The notes under the pieces are model-generated. The model worked only from the letters and a program-made list of their open reading frames with translations. It was not told the DNA's origin and searched no databases. Of a stretch of 64,000 bases of DNA, positions 47,519 to 58,300 are shown one piece after another. Numbering within the stretch: the first letter of the stretch is position 1; every line of letters begins with the position of its first letter. Made by a program: the position numbers and the translations under genes. The stretch comes from Siniperca chuatsi (taxonomy: Eukaryota; Chordata; Actinopteri; Centrarchiformes; Sinipercidae), in assembly GCF_020085105.1 (NCBI RefSeq), contig NC_058046.1, forward strand, positions 27,870,175-27,934,174. Direction: 5' to 3'.

Positions 47519-47886
47519 CAGTGCCTACAAAAAGTATTCACCCAATTTGGAAGTTTTCATGTTTTACAACATTGAATCAAAGTAGATTTAATGTGGCTCT
47601 TTTGACACAGCAGAAAAAGACCCTTTAATGTGAAAACAGATCTCTTCAATGTGATTTAACTGATTACAAATCTAAAATAAATTATATAAAATAAGTATTT
47701 AGCCCCTTTAATAGAACTTGTGTTCCATCACCTGTGTGTTGTCCAGGGGTTTCAATTGATAAACTGATAAATATGGGTCTTTTTCTGTTGATCAGGGTCA
47801 AAAAAAGCCACAAAAATCTACTTTGATTTGATGTTGGAAAACAATAAGACAGGAAGCCTGTAGTTTCCACATTTTTGTAAAACATA
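47519..47886. mobile_element. Tc1-like MITE with long inverted arms
   Basis: The left end CAGTGCCTACAAAAAGTATT, then ATTGAATCAAAGTAGATTTA, is the terminal repeat of a known group of fish Tc1-like elements. The right arm (47801-47884) is an inverted, diverged copy: its complement includes CATCAAATCAAAGTAGATTT and GTGGCTTTTTTTGA. There is no transposase. It is a deletion derivative mobilised, if ever, by a partner element. Confidence 0.7.
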
Positions 47887-47939
47887 ACGGATGGAATACT
47901 GGATTGTTTGTGGCTCCAGGAATGACAATAAACTCAGTT

Positions 47940-48262
47940 GTTCACAAAACAATCTCCATTAAACATCAGTTTACTTGCTTATAGTCTTGAGCTTTCGACT
48001 GTGCCACATGGTCCTCATCAGCAGATGACGTCTGTTACGTTACTGTTGATGTTCAAACTTTCCAGTATTCTGTACACTTTTAGGGCTTCTCATTCATGTT
48101 GACATAAAAACCGCTCAGAATAATGAAATGTTTAACGTCAACAGTTCCATGACAGCTGAGCAAACTGTATCTGCTGATGAGGACCATGTGACGCTGTCGA
48201 AAGTTCCAGAACAAGCGTACAGGTGGAGATCGTTTAGTCAACTCCTGTTTCCAAGGTCATCG
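47940..48262. repeat. Foldback copy of the dispersed family
   Basis: The two ends are inverted copies of each other. A 22-bp core at 48005-48026 (starting CACATGGTCCTCATCAGC) is perfectly complementary to 48169-48190. Pairing extends outward, with mismatches and short indels, through CTTTCGAC/GTCGAAAG and AATCTCC/GGAGATCG to near both boundaries. The loop is 142 bases. Single-arm relatives occur at 10390, 16575, 22835 and 46625. Confidence 0.7.
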
Positions 48263-49329
48263 ATGAACTGTTGAGCTCAAATTAGCTCGGCTGTTTTTCT
48301 GTTAGCACAGATGAGATGATGTTCCATTATTTTAAAGGGTCACTCCTCTAATTTAGTATTGCACTTCCATAAAGTTGGGGGTATAATATCCATTTTGGGA
48401 AGAAATTGTCAACTGAAACATATAATTCCACATTTAAAAACCTAAAACTATAAAGCTTCAGCGATCGTAAGATGAGGAATATCTTTGATGGTAACCAATT
48501 TGTTATTTGGAGCTTTGTGTCCTTGTTATTCCCAGGTCAAAGGGAGGTATCTAATCCCTCAACTACTGATCCCAGTTAGAAAATATGAAACTATATATAC
48601 ACACGTGTTATCAGTCTATCTTGTCTACCTGTGCATGGCAGCAGTTACCTGTGTGAATCTACTCCTGCTTCTGCCGACTCTGCAGGCTGGCTGACTGAAA
48701 ACTTACGTGAGTCGCTGTCAGCGTTTATTTATCAGTGTAGAAGATCCTAACTGCTAACAGGCTGCTTCCCAGGCTTTGTCAGGTTGTGATGCCCTGACGC
48801 AGGAGCGCAGGACGGGGTTGGACTGATGTGGGCCAAAACTTACACTTACAAGTTTTTGGATACAAGCTGCATTCGGCCAGTTTGGTTTGCTGGAATTGTG
48901 ACTCTTCATGCAAAAATCTTCTTGCAAGAATACAGTGTTTTCCCCAGAATATAATTCTCTCAAACAGCAATTAGACAACTGTCACAGAGTCTTTGACATT
49001 GATTTACAGAGAAAGTTGGCGCTCATCTGAAATTAACTGGTAAACTCAACTTGTGGATAAAAGTAACATTTTTGTACTGCATGAAATTAAAAATACTAGT
49101 GTCAGTATTAACTGTTAGTTTGATTGATAGTTAAAAATAAAATTATGTAAGTTAATATAGGATGGAATTGGGGCTATTTAGGCCATAATGTGTGACTACT
49201 TCAGGGCGACGGAGGGGGGTGACTCCCAAAATGTGATAAATGTATATTTACTGAAACATAAGAGCAGTAACTTTTGACTTCTAACTTCCTACTACTAACT
49301 TCTTAACTGGGGTTCCTGTCCCTTCTTTT
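48263..49329. other. Intergenic sequence, no gene seen
   Basis: No gene is recognised. Short frames at 48485-48694 and 48754-48978 are unlike known proteins. Confidence 0.4.
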
Positions 49330-49645
49330 TGGGTTATTGATGCGTCAATGTTTAAATCACTTTAATGTTGCAGCTGGTAAAGGTGGAGCTAATTTCAATT
49401 ACTTTATATACTGCTGGGTAGCTTAACTTCTGATATTATATCATCATTTATTAGTTGTTCATATTATGTATTAATAAGCTAAATCTGCAAAGTTACTCGT
49501 AACTAAAACTTTCAAATAAATGTATTGGAGTAAAAAGTACCATATTTACCTCCAAATAATAAAATGTAAACACTCAAATAAAGAACCTCAAAATTGTACT
49601 TAGTACAGTATTTGAGTAAATGTACTTAGCTACATTCCACCTCTG
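49330..49645 (+). mobile_element. MITE of the CCACC(T/A)CTG-ended family
   Basis: Blocks CAGCTGGTAAAGGTGGAG, ATATACTGCTGGGTAGCTTA, AATCTGCAAAGTTACTCGTA and GAGTAAAAAGTACCATATTT lead to GTACTTAGCTACATTCCACC then TCTG at the end. It is the same family as 39788-40170; the left part is truncated. Confidence 0.6.
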
Positions 49646-50064
49646 CGCACCAACTTTAAGATGACCCACATGCACACTGAAAGCTCACCTGAACTGCAGG
49701 TAAAGTACCTGCTGTCTCATACTGTAACTGGTTTAATTTGCTGTATTTCTATTATTAGTATTATTATTTAGTCTTAACAAACCGTTCCTCATCCATTTTA
49801 AAAGCTGAGATAAGTGCTAAACACTTAACATAATCCATTATTTAGCATAGCCTAATGTCAGATTAGCATAAAATACAACCAAAGTAAACCAAATCAACCA
49901 CGAAAGTCAAAGCAAACGGTTTTATTTACTGTGTAAATACTGTGCTTTTTTTCAAGCATCAGAATGAACTTCCGTGCTCTTATGATTTAATGACTTATTG
50001 TTCACAATCTTAGCTTAAAGAAGCAAACCCTAAAAACGAACTTATTAAGCCGTTACATGATAAG
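49646..50064. other. Intergenic sequence, no gene seen
   Basis: Short AT-rich interval between two MITEs; nothing recognised. Confidence 0.4.
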
Positions 50065-50581
50065 CAGTGGTGTAATGTAACTAAGTACATTTTACTTCAG
50101 TACAGTTTTGACATACTTGTACTTCATTTCCATTTTATGCTACTCCACTACATTTCAAAGGGAAGTATTTTACTACACTATTTATTTGAAACTTATAGTT
50201 CCTAGTTACTTTTTACATAAAAAACATATGATATGCCTATAGGATATATAATACAGTACTATACTACTAATGTACCCAGTAGTGTACAAAGTATTAAAAT
50301 TGGCTCCACATTAACGAACTACATTAAAATGCTCTTACATGTATTCCTTAGTGATAAAATCAGAATAATATTATATTATATAATAATATAACACTGTGAA
50401 GAAGCCATTCTGCATAATGTGTACTTTTGATACTTTAAGTACATTTTGTTGATGATACTTCTGTACTTAAGTAACATTTTGAATTCAGGACTTTTACTTG
50501 CAATGGAGTATTTTAAGACTATGTGAAATGTTATTTCTACTTTTACTTAAGTAAAGGATCTGAGTACTTCTTCCACCACTG
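50065..50581. mobile_element. hAT-type MITE just upstream of notch1
   Basis: Begins CAGTGGTGTAATGTAAC and ends TACTTCTTCCACCACTG. Flanks are ATGATAAG (50057-50064) and ATGGTAAG (50582-50589), a 7-of-8 matching 8-bp target duplication typical of hAT insertions. Its right end is only about 70 bases from the CCAAT/RBPJ motifs of the presumed notch1 promoter. Confidence 0.75.
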
Positions 50582-50642
50582 ATGGTAAGTGTGTGATGGC
50601 GCAGACTAATTGCTGGACTAATGAGTCAGACTTGTTAATTAA

Positions 50643-50660
50643 CCAATCACTACGTGGGAA
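50643..50660 (+). promoter_or_regulatory. CCAAT box and RBPJ (CSL) site in the presumed notch1 promoter
   Basis: CCAAT lies at 50643-50647 and CGTGGGAA at 50653-50660, an exact match to the high-affinity RBPJ/Su(H) site (C/T)GTGGGAA, six bases downstream. They are about 430 bases before the notch1 start codon. RBPJ is the DNA-binding partner of the Notch intracellular domain, so the site suggests autoregulation. Transcription start and binding are not shown by the sequence. Confidence 0.5.
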
Positions 50661-50764
50661 AACGCCCGGGAAATAAAACACAAAAAAAAACCCCCAAAAA
50701 ACCCCCGAAACTTTGGTACTATCTATTCATCAAGTTGTACAGCTTGTGCCTGTCTGCGATCCAG

Positions 50765-50765
<1 letters not shown>

Positions 50766-50806
<41 letters not shown>

Positions 50807-50811
50807 GTGTG
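50766..50811. repeat. (GT)n microsatellite in the notch1 5' region
   Basis: About 23 GT units, broken once by GC (GTGCGTGT), roughly 275 bases before the notch1 start codon. Long alternating purine-pyrimidine tracts can adopt Z-DNA and are length-variable. Whether it lies in the leader or the promoter depends on the unknown transcription start. Confidence 0.9.
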
Positions 50812-50843
50812 GAAGAATAACGCCCCTCCGTGCGGAGCGGCGA

Positions 50844-51105
50844 ATGGAGAAGTGCGTCCCTCAAGTCATTTCTAACCCGGGATCTGGAGTGACAACATCC
50901 CATAGCTCGGAGTTCACAGACTGCGCTTTACTTTCTCTGCGTGGAGCTACTCAAGGATGAACTGAAAGCCGTTTGTGTTTTTCTTGTATTGTTTTTTTTT
51001 TTTTTAATCTAACGGAGAGGAAGACACAATATCGGATCTATGAAAAAACCCACGTGGATTTGTACAACCATTTTAAACCAGAAGGAATGCATATTTTCTT
51101 TGTGA
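50844..51105 (+). promoter_or_regulatory. Upstream short ORFs before the notch1 start
   Basis: Three upstream ATGs are visible. The first (50844) opens 38 codons to TGA at 50958-50960. The second (50957) is a two-codon frame, ATG AAC TGA. The third (51040) runs 21 codons to a TGA at 51103-51105, overlapping the notch1 ATG at 51087 in another frame. If transcription starts upstream of them they could limit translation of the main frame. Their start contexts are weak (C or T at -3 for the first and third). Confidence 0.45.
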
Positions 51106-51979
51106 AACTAACTTTCTTGTTGTCGCTGATAGCACTAACACGAGGTGAGTGGCGGGGGGGATTCTCTCTGAGTAGTTTTCTGCCTCAGTAATATAAGAAA
51201 ATGTAGTTTTGTACCTTTTTACGCCTTAAATCTCATAGTAGAGTTTGATTTTAACTTGTTGCATTCAGTGGTTTTAAATTGATGGATTGAAACTGAAGTA
51301 TAGCAGCTTTTTTTGACTCAACCTGCAGGTTTCCGAAGTTTACTGTTAATTAACATTCATCAAGTTAATTTGTATGATTTCATGCACCTGTTGGCATTAT
51401 CCTAAACGTATCTTTTCCCCAGCTGCTCTCCTTGTCTTGCAAACTGGATCAATGAATGCATTTTTTTTTTTTTTTGCCCAGGCAGCTGTTGCTCACTAGT
51501 CCAGCAAACACTCAACTTTTTCTCACTAGTGTGTAAACGCATGCCCTTGCAGTTTGGATTCAGAGCTGTGTTTTTATTTTTTCTATATTTTGCAAAGCTG
51601 TGTTACTCCCCAAATGACACATTCTTTTTTGGGACAGCTGCAGAGAGGACCCTGCAGCTGCCAAACCAGTGTCAAGTCCCTGTTCACCACTAAAGCTGCA
51701 CTTTGAGGTGGCAAGAGGCAAGAGTCACATTTATGGAGTAATACCTGTGCTATTTATTATTCTCTTGAGGAAAACAAATATTTCCTGTATCACCTGGAAT
51801 GCTCCTTATATTGTAATAACTGACAGGTACCAGACCTGCTTAAAAGTTCTTCAAAGTTTTAGCAAAGTGCAGGTGTATTAAAACTTTCCATTCGCAGGTC
51901 TAAGATGCTCCACGTCCACGGAGTCGTGTTTGAACCAGGGGAGGTGTGAAGGAACTCCAGACGGCAATGGAGAGTGCAA
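51087..51979 (+). CDS. notch1: Notch receptor, first two exons (partial; notch1-like)
   Basis: Single-pass receptor for Delta/Jagged ligands; only the N-terminus is here. Exon 1 (51087-51144) encodes a signal peptide, MHIFFVKLTFLLSLIALTR, hydrophobic from about residue 4 to 17, and ends in phase 1 at a GTGAGT donor. Exon 2 (51898-51979, 82 bases) begins after TTCGCAG and encodes GLRCSTSTESCLNQGRCEG and TPDGNGEC, the four-cysteine first half of EGF-like repeat 1, ending at a GTAAGT donor in phase 2. The Cys pattern, the CLNxGxCE motif and the tiny second exon followed by a very long intron are typical of Notch1; notch2/3 have CVN-type first repeats. The remaining EGF repeats, LNR, transmembrane and intracellular parts lie beyond the window. 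The start is the first in-frame ATG; the paralogue (1a or 1b) is unresolved. Confidence 0.8.
51145..51897 (+). other. notch1 intron 1
   Basis: 753-base phase-1 intron with GTGAGT donor and TTCGCAG acceptor. Apart from T runs (about 51462-51476) it is repeat-poor. The open frames within it are not coding. Confidence 0.75.
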
Positions 51980-52226
51980 GTAAGTTTTTACACCTGTGGT
52001 TCTCTATTTAACCAATAAATGGTGAGGAATACCTGCAGAGAAGGTTTGTGAGAAATGTGTGATTGTGGAGTTTGCGATGACTCAGATTTTTGGTTGACAT
52101 GTGAGGGCTCTAAAGGGGCGAGCGCTCGCACCAGTGTTGCACCAGTGTTGCTATTTCTGGGAGGCAAATGGTCAGAGAGCTCAGACAGAAATGACTGGAC
52201 ATTGATGAGGACAGGGGTCACTGTGA

Positions 52227-52254
52227 GAGAGTGTGTGTGTGTGTGTGTGTGTGT
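52227..52254. repeat. (GT)n microsatellite
   Basis: About 13 GT units following GAGAGA in notch1 intron 2. Confidence 0.9.
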
Positions 52255-53026
52255 TGCTGCCACCACACTCTCCCCTCTGCAGCCATACTCTCGCAGCCCT
52301 AAATCTTGCTTTTCTTTTCTTTCACGGAGCGACAGCTGGGGTTGCCAGAAGCTCGGCGACCATTGTTCTCTGCTGCGATTAATTCTGTGTGACTAATCTG
52401 GGTGAGGCTTCCCAGAGAGACCCTCAGACCCTGTCCTTCTACCACCCCCTCCTCTCTCCTGGGATTTTGTCCCCTCCTCAATGGCCCTCAGTGCTCTCTC
52501 TCTCATTCCCCTGGACAGATGGCATAGGGTAGATGTTTTTTAACCCGCTAAAAAATGGAGAAAAGTTCTGCATTTGGTCTTCTGAGTTTTGTATTTGGAG
52601 ATTATTTTCAGTCCACATGTAAACCAGTAAGCTTCAGCTCTGCCCAGAACTCCTTTTTTTTTCTTACAACAATAGCCTACTTTGCTCTTGGCTCTATTTC
52701 CATCCTGGCATGAGCAGCACCAGCCAGTGTCATCTTACTGTCGTACAGCTTGGTGACCAGGCAAATGATTGGGCTGACCGGGTCACAGCTCCAAGACTGC
52801 AAGACCCAGGCAGCCATCTTGGCCTCCCGCCACATCTTAATTTGGTCTGGTTGTGTTATTCATCTCTCCATCTGCCCCCCCCACCTGCTCATTGGGCCAC
52901 AAAACCATCATTGTGCCCCTGCACTGTCCTCCTCCTCAGACTTCTCCAATTAAACATGGAGATGGACATCCTTGCAGGTTTGAAAAGGTTTGAGCGGGCA
53001 CACAAGGCTCAGTTTGTGACATCCTT

Positions 53027-53052
53027 TGTGTGTGTGTGTGTGTGTGTGTGTT
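53027..53052. repeat. (GT)n microsatellite
   Basis: About 13 GT units in notch1 intron 2, followed by TTTAAAACATTG. Confidence 0.9.
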
Positions 53053-53104
53053 TAAAACATTGCTCTCGTATTGTGTTTGTTGCCACTGTGTGTTCATAGC
53101 AGAA

Positions 53105-53285
53105 ACTTGAAGCTGAAGCGATTAGCTGATGAACAGAATCTGCAACTATTTTGATAATAATAATAATAATGATGGGTATTTCTTCACCATTTTATAGACT
53201 ACGCAATTAATTGATTAGTTGAAAAAATAATTGGCAGATTAAATAATAAAAATAAAATGGATAATTTTAATGATTCTAGGCTTAG
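53105..53285. mobile_element. MITE of the GCTGCAACTAAC family, degraded
   Basis: GAAGCGATTAGCTGATGAAC, AACTATTTTGATAATAATAA and AATTAATTGATTAGTTGAAA, then AATAATTGGCAGATTAAA, are the scrambled ends of this family. It includes a short (TAA)n tract at 53152-53169. Confidence 0.45.
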
Positions 53286-56200
53286 CTTAAGTGTTTGATT
53301 GTTCCTTGTGTATTTTGCCCTGCTGGAGTTACTGTATCTTAACTTTGTAACCCATTAACAAGCACCGCCATCTTTGTGCACAAGCCCACACCTGACATAC
53401 CTGAAATAAAAAAGTTATTGTTCTTGATGCTCTCATGAACCTGATCTCTTCTGAAAGGTAACTCTTTTGAGTTTACTCTTAAAAAGTCAAAGTGATGATT
53501 TTTGTTCTTCAATTTGAGACGCAGCATGTGAATTCTAACATTGTCAGAGGAAGCTAAGTGCTTAGTGTTACATGACTTAAGGGGTAATTCATCTATGAAG
53601 TGTTGCACTTCCATAAAACTGGGGAGCTTGGTGAGAGACAGATTAAAAAATAGAATGAGCCTGTAATATCCAGAATTTCAGTTTGCATTAGTCAGACTAA
53701 ACATATTGCTGGTAGGATCAAACTCGATGACCCCAGTTTGGGGGACATCACAAGCTCAAGCCAAGATAACCCTGATGACACCCCTAGGATTATTTTATCA
53801 GAACCATAACAGACATTATACAACCGTTTTCACAGGCTGAATACTCCAGGTTTGCGAATGTCACTCCTTTTACGTGAAATTCCTGCTAGCATTCTCCAAG
53901 ATCGACCATAGCATGACCTCCATAGCAAGTGCATTGACGCAGCACAATTTACAGTATCAGGACAGTAAGAAATAATTGCAACCAGGTGGATCCTGTCTGA
54001 AGCTTAGTGTGAGGTTTTTTTGTTGCAGTAACTCAAAGAAAGATGTTAAAGGTCTGACAGTTCCAAGTGTATTATTTGACTAATGCAGTAAAGGGTTAAT
54101 TGATATATAGATATTTTTTCCTGCGCCTCACTTCATTCTTAACAGAATGGCGATTTTGGTTTCACCTCAATCAAAAAGCCGCCGCTCTTGAACTCAAGTG
54201 TTATGTCGAGGTCAAGTAAGTGGCCTTGGATGCTTCGGTCTTATATAGTCTGACAGAGATGCCTCCTTGACATGCCATACCATAAATACCATCTCCTCCT
54301 CATATCTGGCCTGCCTGGCCCAGTGACTGGCAGCGACTGAAGTTTATCTCCAAAGAGCTTCGAGGAGGCCTCTCATTTACTGTAGAGGCTCTGGCAGCAG
54401 GAGAGAGCAGTGACAGAGCCGAGCCAATCCAGACCAGGAAAAATAACTCCCAGATTCCAGTGGCACAATGGCCAGAATCAAAGCAGCTCGCAGCAGAGCC
54501 TCTCTGCACCGGGGATGCTGCAGAGAGATCACATACCTTCATCATCAGTTAGTCAGCGTGATGAATAATACAGCAGATTTCTGACAGCCTGTTGATTGCA
54601 GAGAGTCACGTGATGAGGAGTTTTTAGGATTTAGGTTCTTGGAGTAGACGAAGGACTGGAGTTTGAATGGAGGCCAGACGGGAAGGATTCACGCATACCA
54701 CAGAAATTCCTCTAGTTTGTCAATAGTGACATATGATTTGGTTGTTGTCCTGTTGGATACAAAGGCCTGAGCTGCTTGTACTTTTGGTAATCATTCAGTT
54801 AAGTTGTACAGGAGCTTAATAAACTAGCATTTGATTTTTTTTATATTCGTGCAGGATTAACAGGATCCCTGAGCTCCATTACAGACACCATAATACTATA
54901 CAATATATGTTTTTTCAATACCGTAGTTAGAGTAATAAGATGTTTTTCTGCATAATCCTTTTTTCATTGAACAAAATAATCCAAATTTATATATGTTTCA
55001 GTATTTACTGTTGTCTTTACAGAAGCAGCTATACAGGAACTAGTAAAATACACTTTAAAATGATCTACGATCAGTAGATAAGTAAACAAGACTGAGAATC
55101 TGGCCATGCATTAATTGCTGACATTTGATGCTTGACAGCTTTCAATACTTTATGCTACAAATACATATTGTTCTCCTAAACACTGCTAAAATACCTGTGC
55201 TTACCAACTTTCCATCACCTCTGACTCTTTCTGTGAGTGCTTATTTTGTACTTTTGTGTAGCCGATTGCAAATGATGACAATCATCATTGTCACTGACGT
55301 ATGCTTCTTTTTTGTTGACATGGGTATAAAACATAATAATAATCTGACTGATGTGTTGAATTGTTTGAACATGCGTAACATTTTGGGGGATTTCAGTGTG
55401 GATGGCAGACTTTTAAGTTCTAAAAATGTGAGAACTTTAATCAGGATTTCAGATTGTTCTGTGTTTGCATTAGATAACAAACAGTCTTTAATTCCGTGCT
55501 GGTATGTGCAGCGACTGCTACAGTATGCATCACCTTCAATGAAAATGAGCCCTTGTCTCTCCGGTTCTGGGGATTCCTTAATGGCACCTCTGTTTGCTCC
55601 GGTCAGACGAGTCTATCTTAACTCTCCCCCTCTACACCTCCAAGGCAGCCTCAGAGTGGCCCGAGGGAAGAAAAGGTTTATATCGCACAACGAGAAACAC
55701 ACAGCACAAGGCTTTTATATGGCCGCCGCCGCCGGTGTTGGGTTCCCTTTGGCAAGAGTCTGGCTGGTGAGAGGGCTGATCGTCAGAGTGTTCTGGCTGA
55801 ATGAAGTGACTTGGTGGTGGGGAACCTCAGCACAGAGGATTAGTGATATTTGAGCCTCCCTGGTTGGCATATGCCAAGCCAAATCACATAAACTTTGATC
55901 ACAGGCTGAGAGGACTGACAGTCAGCATGTGTGTGTGTGTGAGACAAAGACACTGGGCATACTCCAAACCACACTTCCTCATTTCTTTTTTTTTTTTTTC
56001 TTCTTCTTTCAGCTAGACCACCTGTCTGTGGGTTATAGTATAACAACTAAGCGGGACGTGCACTCACCCACACATCAGCATGCTCCATAATACCCATGAT
56101 TACTTGTGGCTTTGCCCATTCAGCTCCACACAGGAACACATCGACTTTGTCTGCCAGGTGTGCTTTTAGCCTTCAGTCACTCACTGTCTGATGCACGCTC

Positions 56201-57270
56201 GCTCACAGGATATTTAGGAGAATGTAGTGTGATGCCTTTGAGGTGAAACAGCAGTTTGTTCGGTTAAGCAGCAATGCAGATTGTAAGGCTGATACCAATC
56301 ACGGTGTCTGTTACACAGCGGAAAAAATTACAGTTTCCTCAAGGCTTATAAGCTACAACACTTATCCAGAGTCCACACACACACAGTCGCAGTGTTTGAG
56401 CCAGGATTGAGCTAGAACTTTTCTAGGGGGTCACTGCTCCATTCAAAAGGGACAATGAACTACACTGTGACAACAGTGAGTGCTAGAATTGATATTAGAC
56501 ATATTATTTTAGACACACATACCTAGTATTGTTTTTGATTACACGAAAAGAGGTTTTCAAACTAGGAGGCAAAGATACTGCATGAGGTGAATTTGAGTCA
56601 AATGTCATACTCCTTCTCGTCGGAGGAGGACCCTCACTGAATTATAGAAGAAAAAGACGCTCCTTACAACTCCAGAACTTGCCTGAGAATCATCATGTTT
56701 TTAAGTTTTCTTCAGTGTTAAAGTAATCCAGTGATAGTTGTCTGTACATCCACGGGTACATTGCAAAAAGAAAGTGATAATAGTCGATTCGGCATACTAT
56801 GGTGCCAATTTGCTAAAATGTAAACAAATGTAGGCTAAAAAAAATGGCTACTTGGGTTGGAGTGGCATTTCACCCACTAAAAACAACTTTGGTCAAGCGA
56901 ACAGACACTGGCTTGCGAGGCACATTTACCAGTTAATGTTTAACACCCAACAGTTCATTTTGGAGTTTGGCTAACTCGCAAAATAAATGTATATACAGCA
57001 TATAATATCTAAAAATAAAAAGCCCACTAACAGCCTAATTCTGGTGTTGATTTGTGGGGGACAATTGGGCGCAGGGAGGATGCAGTGATGGGACATTTTG
57101 GCATTCTCTGGCTCAAACCTTGAAGTCGCCGTGTACAGTAACAACGTTAGTGTCCGGTTGCACTGTCAGCTACACCTTCAGACACCCGAAAAGCCTTTAA
57201 GTGGTTCCCAGCCTCGTAAAGTAGGCAGTGGCAGAAGTCATTAGAGCTGCTATGACCCTAAAGATATGCA

Positions 57271-57295
57271 CACACACACACACACATAAACACAC
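57271..57295. repeat. (CA)n microsatellite
   Basis: CACACACACACACACACA, then ATAAACACACAG, in notch1 intron 2. Confidence 0.8.
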
Positions 57296-58014
57296 AGTGG
57301 TTGGTCCCTGGGGGAGCTGGCTCGTTCCCATGGGCTGTGTCCATAGTGCTCCCAAATAAACAGGGTCTCTAATGAAGGCTGCCAGATGTGGGCCGGCCAG
57401 GTCAGCTCTCCCGTACGATTAGAGGGGAAGGAAAAGAAGGATGGATGTAAGGAGAAGGAGTGAGGGGCAGCGTTTCCCCTGTAATTTCCGTAGCCAGCGG
57501 GGATTTGGTGGTAACTTTGGTTTCAGTTCCACAACAACCATGTTTCTTGTGCCAGCTTTGGTTTTAGTGGAAGAGGGGAGTGTGGCGGAAAGGAGCGGAG
57601 AGAGGCCCCCCTTGGGCAGGGTTTTAAAACAGATCAGACAAGACTAAAGGGGACTTAGCCCAGGCACAGAACCAAACCAGGAAATGAGAACTGGTGGTGG
57701 GGAGACAGGAGAGGTGAGGGGGGGGGCAGAGGTACCAACATGCTTCACTAACACACATTGACTCCTGGCTGAAAGCTCCTAGTCCCTGAAGGAGAAACCT
57801 GAGAGAAAGATTTAAGTAAAACAATTTTAAAGAGCTGTCTCAAAGCATAACTCTGGTTTATTACAACTTGTGTCTTATTTACATCTTTTAGGCCATCCTC
57901 TCTGAGATCTGGGAGCTTGGCAACAGTGTTAAAATGAAGTCTGAGAAGTGAAAGCAAAAGCAAAAAAAAGTATTACCAAAATTGTCTGTTGTAAAAATCC
58001 ATTACACTTTACTG

Positions 58015-58300
58015 ACTGACTTCGATTAACATGCAGATTATTTTCTCCATAATCAATTGATTATTTGGTCTATAAAATGTCTGAAAATAGTGAAAAATGC
58101 CCATTAGAATTTCCTAAAGCTCAAGATGACGTCTTCAATAGCTTTTTGTTGTCTGACTAACTCAAAAACCCAAAAGATAATGAATTTACAATTATATAAA
58201 ACAGAAAAAAAACAGCATACCCTCACAAGGATAGAAGATAAGGAAGCTGAAACCAATGATTGTTTCATTTTCTATTTGAAAAAATGACTTCAATATACTT
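58015..58300 (+). mobile_element. MITE of the GCTGCAACTAAC family, well preserved interior
   Basis: ATTATTTTCTCCATAATCAA, TTGATTATTTGGTCTATAAA, ATGTCTGAAAATAGTGAAAA, then TGCCCATTAGAATTTCC and CAAGATGACGTCTTCAATAG. I recognise this interior as the standard body of a very common fish MITE. The right end is AAAATGACTTCAAT. Confidence 0.65.
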
